Under the pieces are notes generated by a model that was not told the origin of the DNA, searched no databases, and saw only the letters and a list, made by a program, of their open reading frames with translations. Position numbers and translations under genes: made by a program. A DNA stretch of 22,419 nucleotides from the NCBI GenBank assembly GCA_964607675.1, contig CAZSLC010000029.1, positions 1-22,419 of the forward strand. Reading direction: 5' to 3'. Source of the stretch: CAZSLC01 sp964607675 (GTDB taxonomy: Bacteria > Bacteroidota > Bacteroidia > Bacteroidales > UBA932). Positions 7,300 through 14,562 of the stretch are shown piece after piece. Every line of letters starts with the position of its first letter. Within the stretch, counting starts at the first letter, position 1.

Positions 7300-8604
7300 T
7301 TAGCCTACAAAGTGATAGTGGGGGCCAAATCTTTCAAATGCTGCCTTATCAAGGGATTCTCTGTGATCAGGGTGTGCTATGCTAATTATCAACTTGGCCC
7401 TTTCTTGCAGAGATTTGCCATAGAGATCTACTGCTCCATATTCTGTGACAAACCAATGGATGTGGTTACGGGTGGTAACTACTCCTGCTCCTGAATTGAG
7501 CACGGGGGCAATCTTGCTTATCCCTTTGTTTGTTGCAGAAGGCATTGCGATAATGGCTTTGCCACCTTTAGAGAGCGATGCTCCATATATAAAGTCAATT
7601 TGACCACCAACTCCTGAATAGAATGTAGTGCCGAGTGAGTCTGCACATACTTGGCCAGTGATATCAACTTGGAGAGCTGAGTTTATGGCAGTAACTTTTG
7701 GATTTTTAGCAATTATGTAGGGATCATTGGTGTATCCAACATCCATCATTGCTACCATTGGGTTGTCGTCTATGAAGTCGTAGCATGTCTGAGATCCCAT
7801 TAGGAAGGTAGAGACCATTTTCCCTTTGTCGATGGCTTTGGCTGCACCATTGATCACCCCTGATTCTACCAATGGAAGGACGCCGTCTGCAAACATTTCG
7901 GTGTGAATCCCAAGGTTTTTATGATTTGTCAATTGTGCCAATACTGCATTTGGGATAGCCCCAATCCCCATTTGGAGTGTTGCACCATCCTCTATGAGGG
8001 CTGCACAGTTTTTACCTATTGCCACCTCAATCGGAGTTGGATCTGAGAAGTGGGCAGGCTCAAGTTCGGAGTCGTGTTGTACAAAGAGGTCTATCATTGA
8101 GATTGGAATCATGGCGTCGCCGAAGGAGCGAGGAACGTATTTGTTTACTACTGCTATGACATGTTCTGCACATTCTATGGCTGCGAGTGTTGCGTCAACA
8201 GATGTGCCGAGCGATACATAGCCATGTTTGTCAATTGATGAGACTTGAATCATTGCAACGTTGCATGGAAGGACTCCTGAACGATACAATTTTTGTGTCT
8301 CGCTTAGGAAGATTGGAATGTAGTCTGCATAACCAGATTGAACGCATTTACGAACATTCCCACCAACGAAAAATGCTTGGTGAAAAAGCTTCCCTTCATA
8401 TTTGGCATCAGCGTAAGGGGCAGCTCCTTCTGTGTGAAGATGGTGTATTGCAACATCTTTCAACTCTCCTTGGTCTGCTCTGCGACATAGTGCGTCAATT
8501 AATACTTTTGGAGCAGATGCAACACTGCTTAAATGGATGTGGTCACCCGATTTGACAACTTTGACTGCTTCATCAGGTGTTACGAATTTAATATTTTTCA
8601 ACAT
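7300..8604 (-). CDS. Acetyl-CoA hydrolase/transferase family protein (4-hydroxybutyrate or related CoA-transferase)
   Basis: This 434-residue protein spans both domains of family I CoA-transferases of the Cat1/AbfT type. It has an N-terminal segment with SGDHIHLSSVASAPKVL, a central GDAMIPISMIDLFVQ, the pocket motif LQMGIGAIPNAVL (residues 210-222), and the active-site segment LGIHTEMFADGV, in which Glu236 would form the glutamyl-CoA thioester. The C-terminal GGQIDFIYGA and HIHWFVTEYG are also typical. Such enzymes move CoA between short-chain acyl-CoA and acetate, butyrate or 4-hydroxybutyrate in fermenting anaerobes. Sequence alone does not fix the acyl substrate; length and motifs favour the 4-hydroxybutyrate/butyrate group. 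It is first in a minus-strand unit with the broken kinase, and its promoter is divergent from mazG. Confidence 0.85.
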   Translation of the reverse strand: MLKNIKFVTPDEAVKVVKSGDHIHLSSVASAPKVLIDALCRRADQGELKDVAIHHLHTEGAAPYADAKYEGKLFHQAFFVGGNVRKCVQSGYADYIPIFLSETQKLYRSGVLPCNVAMIQVSSIDKHGYVSLGTSVDATLAAIECAEHVIAVVNKYVPRSFGDAMIPISMIDLFVQHDSELEPAHFSDPTPIEVAIGKNCAALIEDGATLQMGIGAIPNAVLAQLTNHKNLGIHTEMFADGVLPLVESGVINGAAKAIDKGKMVSTFLMGSQTCYDFIDDNPMVAMMDVGYTNDPYIIAKNPKVTAINSALQVDITGQVCADSLGTTFYSGVGGQIDFIYGASLSKGGKAIIAMPSATNKGISKIAPVLNSGAGVVTTRNHIHWFVTEYGAVDLYGKSLQERAKLIISIAHPDHRESLDKAAFERFGPHYHFVG

Positions 8605-8633
8605 AGTAATTTTATTAGAAAAAAAACAATCCG

Positions 8634-8641
8634 CAAAGTTA
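8634..8641 (-). promoter_or_regulatory. -7 promoter box for the CoA-transferase gene (divergent pair)
   Basis: TAACTTTG on the reverse strand fits TAnnTTTG and lies 29 bases before the start codon at 8604. It is back-to-back with the mazG -7 box at 8655-8662, only 13 bases away, so the two polymerase sites would overlap. Confidence 0.45.
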
Positions 8642-8654
8642 CAAAATATATCAT

Positions 8655-8662
8655 TATATTTG
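8655..8662 (+). promoter_or_regulatory. -7 promoter box for mazG-tcdA
   Basis: TATATTTG fits TAnnTTTG exactly and lies 18 bases before the mazG ATG, implying a leader of about 12-15 bases. No strong -33 element is seen. It faces away from the CoA-transferase promoter. Confidence 0.45.
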
Positions 8663-8680
8663 TAATAACTATAAGATGTT

Positions 8681-9484
8681 ATGAATAGAGAAAAGGAACT
8701 AAATGCATTTGGGCGTCTTCTTGATATTATGGATCAACTTAGAGAGAAATGCCCTTGGGATAGAGAGCAAACTACTGAATCTCTCCGGCCACTGACGATA
8801 GAGGAGTGTTATGAGTTGAGTGACGCAATAATGAACAATGATGAAAAAAATATTTCCAAAGAGCTTGGGGATATTTTGCTGCATATCGTTTTTTATGCAA
8901 AAATAGGTGCCGAAAAGGGGACTTTCGACATCGTGGATGTAATAGATCATCTCTGTGAGAAATTAATTTATCGTCATCCTCATGTCTTCGGAGAGAGGGC
9001 TGTCTCAGGATCTGCTGAGGTGATACAAAATTGGGAACAATTGAAAACTAAGGAGAAGGATGGCAATAGAAGAATTCTTTCTGGGGTACCAAATACCCTT
9101 CCACCACTTATCAAGGCTTACAGGATGCAGGACAAAGCGAGGGCGGTTGGGTTTGATTGGGCAGAGAAGGGGCAAGTGTGGGATAAAGTTTATGAGGAGA
9201 TAGGAGAGTTCAAGGTTGAACTTGATGCTATGGATCACTCTTCGAAGCAATCGGTGGTGAGGGCAGAGGGAGAATTGGGGGATTTTTTATTTTCAATTGT
9301 AAATGCGGCTCGTCTGTACGACCTTAATCCTGATACAGCACTTGAAATGACTTGTGACAAATTTAGAAGGCGTTTTACTTATCTTGAGGAACATACAATA
9401 AGACAGGGACGTTCCCTCAAAGATATGACGTTGGAGCAAATGGATGAAATTTGGAATCAAGCTAAAGATGAAGAATCGAGATAA
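8681..9484 (+). CDS. mazG: MazG nucleoside triphosphate pyrophosphohydrolase
   Basis: This 267-residue tandem-domain MazG has the usual full length. Domain 1 contains KCPWDREQTTESLRPLTIEE, then ECYELSDA and KELGDILLHIVFYAK, which supply the acidic Mg-binding EExxE...ExxD pattern. Domain 2 contains KARAVGFDWAEKGQVWDK, EEIGEFKVEL and GELGDFLFSIVNAARLY. MazG hydrolyses NTPs and dNTPs to monophosphates and pyrophosphate in the cytoplasm, cleaning the nucleotide pool. The ATG at 8681 follows a TATATTTG promoter by 18 bases. The stop overlaps the start of tcdA by 17 bases, so the two are translationally linked. Confidence 0.93.
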   Translation: MNREKELNAFGRLLDIMDQLREKCPWDREQTTESLRPLTIEECYELSDAIMNNDEKNISKELGDILLHIVFYAKIGAEKGTFDIVDVIDHLCEKLIYRHPHVFGERAVSGSAEVIQNWEQLKTKEKDGNRRILSGVPNTLPPLIKAYRMQDKARAVGFDWAEKGQVWDKVYEEIGEFKVELDAMDHSSKQSVVRAEGELGDFLFSIVNAARLYDLNPDTALEMTCDKFRRRFTYLEEHTIRQGRSLKDMTLEQMDEIWNQAKDEESR

Positions 9485-10202
9485 TAATTGGTTGGAGAGG
9501 AGCCTCCTGCTTGTTGGAGAGGGGGGGCTGAGGCGGTTACAGGGTGCTTCAATAGCTGTGATTGGTCTTGGCGGAGTAGGGGCTTTTGCAGCAGAAATGA
9601 TAGCAAGGGCAGGGGTGGGGAAAATGGTGATTGTCGATTCGGATGTTGTTGGCATGAGCAATAAGAACAGGCAGCTGCTGGCCCTCGATTCTACGATGGG
9701 GATGGAAAAATGCGATGTGATGTGGCAAAGGATCTTAGATATTAATCCAGGGGTAGAGTTGTTGAAAATAAATAAATATTTAACAGAAGAAAATGTGGCA
9801 GATCTTTTTTTGCAGATGGGGAGGGTTGATTTTGTGGTGGATGCTATTGATACATTGTCTCCTAAAATATCACTGATCTCTTATTGTGTGGAGAATAAAA
9901 TCCCACTTGTCAGTTCTATGGGGGCAGGGGCCAAGTTTGATGCAACAAAGGTGAAGATAGCAGACATTTCAAAGTCATTTAATTGCCCTTTGGCTTACAT
10001 CCTCCGAAAAAAGCTTCGGAAGGTGGGTATATCCAGTGGGTTTAAGGTGGTGTTTTCAGAGGAGCTGCCCCTTAGGGATGCTATTGTAGAGGCGGAGGAG
10101 AGAAATAAAAAATCACAAGTGGGGACGATATCTTATTTGCCAGCCGCCTTTGGGATAGTGTGTGCACAAACTGCAATAAATTTTATTTTAAACAAACAAT
10201 AA
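9468..10202 (+). CDS. tcdA: tRNA threonylcarbamoyladenosine dehydratase (TcdA, ThiF/E1-like)
   Basis: An E1-like Rossmann fold begins with ASIAVIGLGGVGAFAAEM, the ATP-binding GxGGVG loop, and continues with VIVDSDVVGMSNKNRQ, which matches the D-D-V-x-x-x-N-x-N-R-Q signature, then FVVDAIDTLSPKISLI and IPLVSSMGAGAKFD. TcdA converts t6A37 to cyclic t6A in ANN-decoding tRNAs using ATP. I chose ATG 9468 (about 244 residues, MKNRDNNWLERS...), since this puts the family N-terminus at the right distance from the nucleotide loop. The ATG at 9444 would add 8 residues inside mazG. The gene overlaps the mazG end by 17 bases and shares its promoter. Confidence 0.88.
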   Translation: MKNRDNNWLERSLLLVGEGGLRRLQGASIAVIGLGGVGAFAAEMIARAGVGKMVIVDSDVVGMSNKNRQLLALDSTMGMEKCDVMWQRILDINPGVELLKINKYLTEENVADLFLQMGRVDFVVDAIDTLSPKISLISYCVENKIPLVSSMGAGAKFDATKVKIADISKSFNCPLAYILRKKLRKVGISSGFKVVFSEELPLRDAIVEAEERNKKSQVGTISYLPAAFGIVCAQTAINFILNKQ

Positions 10203-10218
10203 AATCATTTTATAATCT

Positions 10219-10226
10219 TATATTTG
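10219..10226 (+). promoter_or_regulatory. -7 promoter box immediately before the GNAT-like gene
   Basis: TATATTTG fits TAnnTTTG exactly, and its last base is only 6 bases before the ATG at 10233. Transcription would then begin within a few bases of the start codon, giving an almost leaderless mRNA. No obvious -33 TTG is present at the normal spacing. Confidence 0.4.
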
Positions 10227-10232
10227 CATAGT

Positions 10233-11354
10233 ATGAGGGCTTTAACTATAAAAGAGGTAGTCTCTGATAGTGATTATTTGAAATTTCTAAAATTTCCTTA
10301 CAGACTTTATAGAGATTGTAAAAACTATGTTCCCAATCTATTTGAGGATGAAAAGAAGTTTTTCAAATCTCCTTGTTTGGACTATTGTTTGATCAAGAGT
10401 TGGATAGTGTTGGAAAAGAATAAGGTAGTCGGGAGGATCTCAGCAATAATTAATCCTCGATATAACGATACTTACAATACTAAAAAAGGTAGGTTTTCTT
10501 TGCTCGAATTTGAAAAAGATATTAAGATATTGGAATTGTTGATATCTGCTGCAGAAGATTGGCTTGCTAAAATGGGGATGGAGCAGGTGCAGGGACCTTT
10601 GGGGTACAATACTTGGTACAAGCAGGGGATGCTTGTGGATGGATTTGACAATATGCCCCCTATTAATTGTATCTACAATTTCCCCTACTATCCTGAAATG
10701 CTTGAGCAAATGGGCTATTCGAAGGAGGCCGACTGGGTGCAGTACAAACTTGCTGCAAGTCAAGGGGCTCCAGAGCGTTTGAAGAGACTAAATGATATAT
10801 TGCTAAAAAGGTATAATTTGAGAATTATGGGGAGAGAAGAGTTTGTTAGAAGGAAGGGGGAATTGGCTGCTAAATTTTTTGAAAATTACAACGATACCTT
10901 TAGCACTGTTCACAATTTTGTAGCCCTTACTGATAAGGAAAAAAAGGAGTTGGGACTATCGTATCTATCTATGCTTGACCCAGAGCTTTGTTGTTTTGTG
11001 ATGGATGATACAGATTCTTTGGCTGCCTATGGGATTTGTTTTCCATCGCTTTCAAAGGCTTTTAAAAAAGCAAATGGACACATTTTTCCTTTGGGTTGGT
11101 TCCATATTTCACGCGCAATGAAACACTATGATGTTGTCGATTTGATGATGGTGGGGGCAGCTCCTAAGTGGAAAAATAAGGGCATTTCAGCAATTTATCA
11201 CAACATCCTTGCTAATACTTTTATTGAACACAATCTTAAATATGCCATTACAAACCCACAAATTGAGGATAACACGGCTGTAAAGGTATGGGATGGATAT
11301 AGAGATTGTGAACCTTTTATGAGAAGAAGGTGCTTTGTTAAAAACATTAAATAA
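10233..11354 (+). CDS. GNAT-like N-acetyltransferase-fold protein of Bacteroidetes, substrate unknown
   Basis: This 373-residue protein begins MRALTIKEVVSDSDYLKFLK and matches a Bacteroidetes family usually labelled GNAT or hypothetical. The N-terminal half includes NYVPNLFEDEKKFF, VVGRISAIINPRYND (a GNAT-like strand) and MEQVQGPLGYN. The middle has GMLVDGFDNMPP and YNFPYYPEMLEQMGY. The C-terminal half resembles a second acetyltransferase fold, with VVDLMMVGAAPKWKNKGI (the acyl-CoA loop position) and the ending RRRCFVKNIK. No acceptor has been established that I know of. I reject the TTG at 10224 as start because it lies inside the -7 promoter box. The gene is followed after 8 bases by the first gene of the DRTGG/HATPase module and could read into it. 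Confidence 0.75.
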   Translation: MRALTIKEVVSDSDYLKFLKFPYRLYRDCKNYVPNLFEDEKKFFKSPCLDYCLIKSWIVLEKNKVVGRISAIINPRYNDTYNTKKGRFSLLEFEKDIKILELLISAAEDWLAKMGMEQVQGPLGYNTWYKQGMLVDGFDNMPPINCIYNFPYYPEMLEQMGYSKEADWVQYKLAASQGAPERLKRLNDILLKRYNLRIMGREEFVRRKGELAAKFFENYNDTFSTVHNFVALTDKEKKELGLSYLSMLDPELCCFVMDDTDSLAAYGICFPSLSKAFKKANGHIFPLGWFHISRAMKHYDVVDLMMVGAAPKWKNKGISAIYHNILANTFIEHNLKYAITNPQIEDNTAVKVWDGYRDCEPFMRRRCFVKNIK

Positions 11355-11362
11355 TAAATCAT

Positions 11363-11707
11363 ATGAAACTTAGAGAAATGCTTTCTCTTATTAATGGAGA
11401 GATTCTCACAGGAGAGGATAGGGTAGATGAAGATGTTGAATTTGCCTTTTCATCAGACCTTATGAGTGATGTCCTTACCATTAAGATAGATAATTTTATA
11501 TTGATTACTGGATTGGCTAATATTCAGTCAATTAGAACGGCGGAGATGTCAGATGTGCAATATATTCTTTTTGTAAGGGGGAAAAAGATTACAGAAGAGA
11601 TGCTTGAACTTGCAAAAGACAATGATGTAGTTGTGATGAAGACTGATTATTCTTTATTTAAGACCTCTGGTATTTTGTATGGAGCTGGATTAAAACCTGT
11701 ATATTGA
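11363..11707 (+). CDS. Stand-alone DRTGG-domain protein, first copy in the hydrogenase-associated module
   Basis: This 114-residue protein consists of one DRTGG-like domain. It begins MKLREMLSLINGEIL, has the SDLMSDVL motif (residues 31-38) shared with the second copy at 13470, and ends SGILYGAGLKPVY. DRTGG domains occur in phosphotransacetylases and in CBS-domain pyrophosphatases, where they are thought to bind nucleotides or regulate; here the domain stands alone with no enzyme attached. It lies 8 bases after the GNAT-like gene and 1 base before the RsbW-like gene, so it is co-transcribed. I infer a regulatory partner for the hydrogenase or the hydrogenase-like protein. Confidence 0.78.
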   Translation: MKLREMLSLINGEILTGEDRVDEDVEFAFSSDLMSDVLTIKIDNFILITGLANIQSIRTAEMSDVQYILFVRGKKITEEMLELAKDNDVVVMKTDYSLFKTSGILYGAGLKPVY

Positions 11708-11708
11708 T

Positions 11709-12119
11709 ATGATACTTGAGTACAATGTTCTTGCTGGAGATTTTACTCGAGCGGGTTATGCCTCCTCCCAGATTAAAAAGGCACTGAAACAACTTTCTGT
11801 CGATTCGTCTGTAATTAAGAGGGTGGTAGTGGCGATATATGAGGCAGAAGTCAATATTGTAGCTCATGCTAACAAAGGGGTGATCACGGCAAATATTGAC
11901 TCGGATGGAATAAGGATAATTCTTAAAGATGAGGGGCCTGGCATCCCCGATATTGAGCAGGCAATGAAAAAAGGTTTTTCCACAGCCTCTCCGCAAGTGC
12001 GAGAAATGGGTTTTGGAGCAGGCATGGGGCTTCCAAACATTAAAGATAATGCTGATGAATTGAAAATAGAGTCAACGGTTGGCGTGGGAACGACTCTAAA
12101 TATTTATATAAAATTTTAG
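11709..12119 (+). CDS. Anti-sigma-factor-like (RsbW/RsbT-type) HATPase
   Basis: This 136-residue protein is a single GHKL ATPase domain of the RsbW/SpoIIAB type. The N-box is AIYEAEVNIVAHA (Glu45, Asn49, His53), the G1 box DEGPGIPD (74-81) and the G2 box GFGAGMGL (101-108), with the final strand VGVGTTLNIYIKF. There is no dimerisation/phosphoacceptor domain, so it is not a classical histidine kinase. Relatives are serine/threonine protein kinases or switch proteins that act on anti-anti-sigma partners, but no STAS or sigma-factor gene is in this window. One base separates it from the DRTGG gene before it, and two from the hydrogenase-like gene after it. It may act on one of these module proteins. 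Confidence 0.82.
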   Translation: MILEYNVLAGDFTRAGYASSQIKKALKQLSVDSSVIKRVVVAIYEAEVNIVAHANKGVITANIDSDGIRIILKDEGPGIPDIEQAMKKGFSTASPQVREMGFGAGMGLPNIKDNADELKIESTVGVGTTLNIYIKF

Positions 12120-12121
12120 TA

Positions 12122-13480
12122 ATGAAGCACACGACTATACATCGAGCTCTTGAGATACAAAAGGACATTTGTATTGGGTGTTCTCACTGTATGAAGGTGT
12201 GTCCTACTGAAGCACTTAGAGTTATCAATGGGAAGGCTCTGCTTTATGCAGAATGGTGCATTGACTGCGGTGCGTGCTTTAGGGAGTGTCCCACAAGAGC
12301 AATTAGAGTTGTCGATGACGACTTTATGGATATTTATAAATATGAATATAGGGTTCTTTTGGTCCCACTGGTTTTCTATGCTCAATTCGAGGGGAGCATA
12401 CCTGTCAATATCATAAATCAAATATTAGGGGATATTGGTTTTTCTGAGGTGTGTGTGGTGGAACAGAGTGTTGATGGATTGATTCCTGAGGTAAATAGTT
12501 ATGTGAGTAAGGCTAAAAATAGACCTGTTATTTCCTCTTTTTGCCCAGCTGTCATCCGTTTACTGCAGATTAAATTTCCCTCTTTGCTTGATAAAATAAT
12601 GCTGCTTATCCCTCCATTGGAGGTGTGTGCGCTGTACTATAAGAAAAAAATGGAAAATGATGAACATGGTGGTCGCTCCCTTGGCATTTTTTACATGACC
12701 CCATGTATCGGGAAAATTGCTGCAGTTAAAAATCCAGTAGGGGGCTACACCTCACCTATCAATGGGGTGATAAATATGGATCTGATCTACAATAAAGTAT
12801 TGTTGGCATATAAAAACAAGAATTTTGGATCATCCAGAGTTAAGATCAATATGGATATCTCCTCATTTGGTGCCGCATGGCCAACTACTGGGGGGGAGGC
12901 AGCTGCGGTACAAGGGAGGACCTTGGCTATAGATGGAATGGAGAATGTTATTGATTTTCTTGAGAAATTTGAAAATGGAGAGGTAGGAGAAGGGATAGAT
13001 TTCTTAGAACTCAGAGGGTGTGATGAGTCTTGTGCTGGTGGTATTTTATTGCAGCACAATAGGTTCTTAATGGCAGATTATATAAGAAGAATTGCAAAAA
13101 GTTACCCACCAAATCATCCTCTTATGGGGGATTATCAAAAATATTGTGCGGGATATATCAGTATGGAGCCAATTGCCCCTCGTTCTATGGTAAAATATGA
13201 TAGCGATATTGAAAAGGCAATTAAAAAGATGGAGAGGGCGAGGGAGATTATGAGGGTGCTTCCTGGTATTGATTGTGGAGCTTGCGGTGCACCGAGTTGC
13301 GAGGCACTTGCCGCAGATATTGTGAGGGATGATGCGACGTTGAATAATTGTATTTTTATGCAAGTTCGTTATGAAAAGGATGGATCTCTATCTTTTTCAG
13401 ATTCTATTTCGGTGATGGAGAAGGTGTGGGGAAAAGACAGATTTATTAATAAAGATAATAGTGATGACAATGAAAGTTAA
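12122..13480 (+). CDS. [FeFe]-hydrogenase-like iron-sulphur protein with altered H-cluster site (HydS-like sensor candidate)
   Basis: This 452-residue protein has three parts. The N-terminal double [4Fe-4S] ferredoxin uses Cys17/20/23/27 and Cys46/49/52/56. A hydrogenase large-subunit-like domain (about 75-345) keeps the four cysteines expected to hold the cubane of the H-cluster: Cys141 in SSFCPAV, Cys195 in MTPCIGK, and Cys300 and Cys304 in RGCDESCAGG. It also keeps Lys198. The cysteine that donates protons in active enzymes (first C of TSCCP) is Phe140, the Met of MPC is Thr193, and the Glu after MPCxxKxxE is absent. The C-terminal CGACGAPSC motif with Cys410 adds one more [4Fe-4S] site (Cys385/388/393/410). 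The layout resembles sensory (group C, HydS-like) hydrogenases without their PAS domain. I infer a redox or H2 sensor feeding the neighbouring HATPases. Confidence 0.82.
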   Translation: MKHTTIHRALEIQKDICIGCSHCMKVCPTEALRVINGKALLYAEWCIDCGACFRECPTRAIRVVDDDFMDIYKYEYRVLLVPLVFYAQFEGSIPVNIINQILGDIGFSEVCVVEQSVDGLIPEVNSYVSKAKNRPVISSFCPAVIRLLQIKFPSLLDKIMLLIPPLEVCALYYKKKMENDEHGGRSLGIFYMTPCIGKIAAVKNPVGGYTSPINGVINMDLIYNKVLLAYKNKNFGSSRVKINMDISSFGAAWPTTGGEAAAVQGRTLAIDGMENVIDFLEKFENGEVGEGIDFLELRGCDESCAGGILLQHNRFLMADYIRRIAKSYPPNHPLMGDYQKYCAGYISMEPIAPRSMVKYDSDIEKAIKKMERAREIMRVLPGIDCGACGAPSCEALAADIVRDDATLNNCIFMQVRYEKDGSLSFSDSISVMEKVWGKDRFINKDNSDDNES

Positions 13481-13805
13481 AGAAATTGTTGAACAATTGG
13501 GACTGGTGGTCTTTTCAGGGGAGAAGGGACTTGATAATGAGATTGAAGGTGGGTATGTTTCAGATCTTCTCTCGGATGTAATGGGTTTTGCACAGGAGGG
13601 GTGCGTATGGCTTACTCTTCAAACCCATAAGAATATAATGGCTATTGCTACTCTAAAGGAGCTTGCTGCTGTTATTTTGGTAAAAGGGTTGGAACCAGAA
13701 GAGGATACTATGGAGGTCTCAAACAATGAAGGGATTCCTATTCTGGGCACTAAGGAGCAGACATTTGAATTAACTGGAAAATTATACAATCTCATTTCAA
13801 AATAG
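13470..13805 (+). CDS. Stand-alone DRTGG-domain protein, second copy
   Basis: I start this gene at ATG 13470 so that MKVKEIVEQLGLVV aligns with MKLREMLSLINGEI of the first copy; GTG 13461 and ATG 13464 are in frame but longer. The 111-residue product is again one DRTGG-like domain, with VSDLLSDVM corresponding to SSDLMSDVL in copy one, and an EGIPILGTKEQTFELTGKLY ending. Overlap with the hydrogenase-like gene is 11 bases, which suggests translational coupling and perhaps stoichiometric production of the two proteins. The two DRTGG copies are divergent in the middle, so they could form a heterodimer or serve different partners. Confidence 0.75.
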   Translation: MKVKEIVEQLGLVVFSGEKGLDNEIEGGYVSDLLSDVMGFAQEGCVWLTLQTHKNIMAIATLKELAAVILVKGLEPEEDTMEVSNNEGIPILGTKEQTFELTGKLYNLISK

Positions 13806-13809
13806 AAGA

Positions 13810-14562
13810 ATGACCTCTTTTAAGGCAGATCTACACAATCACACTGTGTTGTCTCCATGTGGCGATATTGAGATGACACCTAATTTTATTATCTCTACTG
13901 CTTTAAAAAAGGGATTTGATATAATCGGAATTACAGATCATAACACTACTCTTCAAGGGAGAGAAATCAAAAGAATTGTTGGGAACGCAGAGCCTTTTAT
14001 ATTGTGTGGTGCAGAGATTACCTCTAAAGAGGAGGCTCATTGCCTTGCTTTTGTTGATGGAGATGACAATTTAGACGCTTTGCAGAAATATCTTGATGAA
14101 CATATTGAAAAAATCCCAAATGATGAAGATGTTTTTGGTTATCAACTTCTTGTTAATGAACAAGAGGAGGTAATTGATCAAATAGATCATCTGTTGATTT
14201 CAGCCATTGACCAAAACGTAGAGCAGATATCTGCTTTTATTCACTCATTAGGGGGCATTTTTATCCCTGCTCATATTGATAAAATGCAAAATTCTATCAT
14301 CTCACAACTTGGGTTTATCCCATTTGATTTGGAGTTCGATGCTCTCGAATTTTCGAAGAGGGCAGATGTGAACAGTTTTCTTATTAAAAATAAATACATT
14401 ACCCAATTTAATACTTCCTATATACGATCATCTGATGCCCATTATCCTGACGATTTCTGTAATTGTGTCACAATGTTTAATATTCAGACTCGTTCTTTTG
14501 AGGAAATAAAAAAAGCGTTGCATGGAGTGGATGGAAGATTTGTTGAAATATTGAGCCTATGA
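13810..14562 (+). CDS. PHP-domain metal-dependent phosphoesterase
   Basis: This 250-residue protein has all four PHP motifs: DLHNHT (His9, His11), ITDHN (Asp43, His44), Glu69/His77 in the middle region, IPAHIDK (His155) and SSDAH (Asp209, His211). These residues build the trinuclear metal site, so the enzyme should be active. Stand-alone PHP proteins hydrolyse phosphomonoesters or nucleotides such as pAp or 3'-5' phosphate ends; the substrate here is not evident. It begins 4 bases after the DRTGG gene and overlaps the next HATPase gene by ATGA. In this setting it might remove a phosphate or nucleotide signal used by the module, which is inference from position only. Confidence 0.82.
   Translation: MTSFKADLHNHTVLSPCGDIEMTPNFIISTALKKGFDIIGITDHNTTLQGREIKRIVGNAEPFILCGAEITSKEEAHCLAFVDGDDNLDALQKYLDEHIEKIPNDEDVFGYQLLVNEQEEVIDQIDHLLISAIDQNVEQISAFIHSLGGIFIPAHIDKMQNSIISQLGFIPFDLEFDALEFSKRADVNSFLIKNKYITQFNTSYIRSSDAHYPDDFCNCVTMFNIQTRSFEEIKKALHGVDGRFVEILSL

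Noticed and set aside
11709..12119. Classical two-component histidine kinase
   Set aside because: No H-box/dimerisation domain or membrane part; the single GHKL domain fits the RsbW-like group.
12122..13480. Second catalytic hydrogenase
   Set aside because: The proton-donating Cys and the Glu of the catalytic signatures are missing, and the HydA at 17398 has them all.
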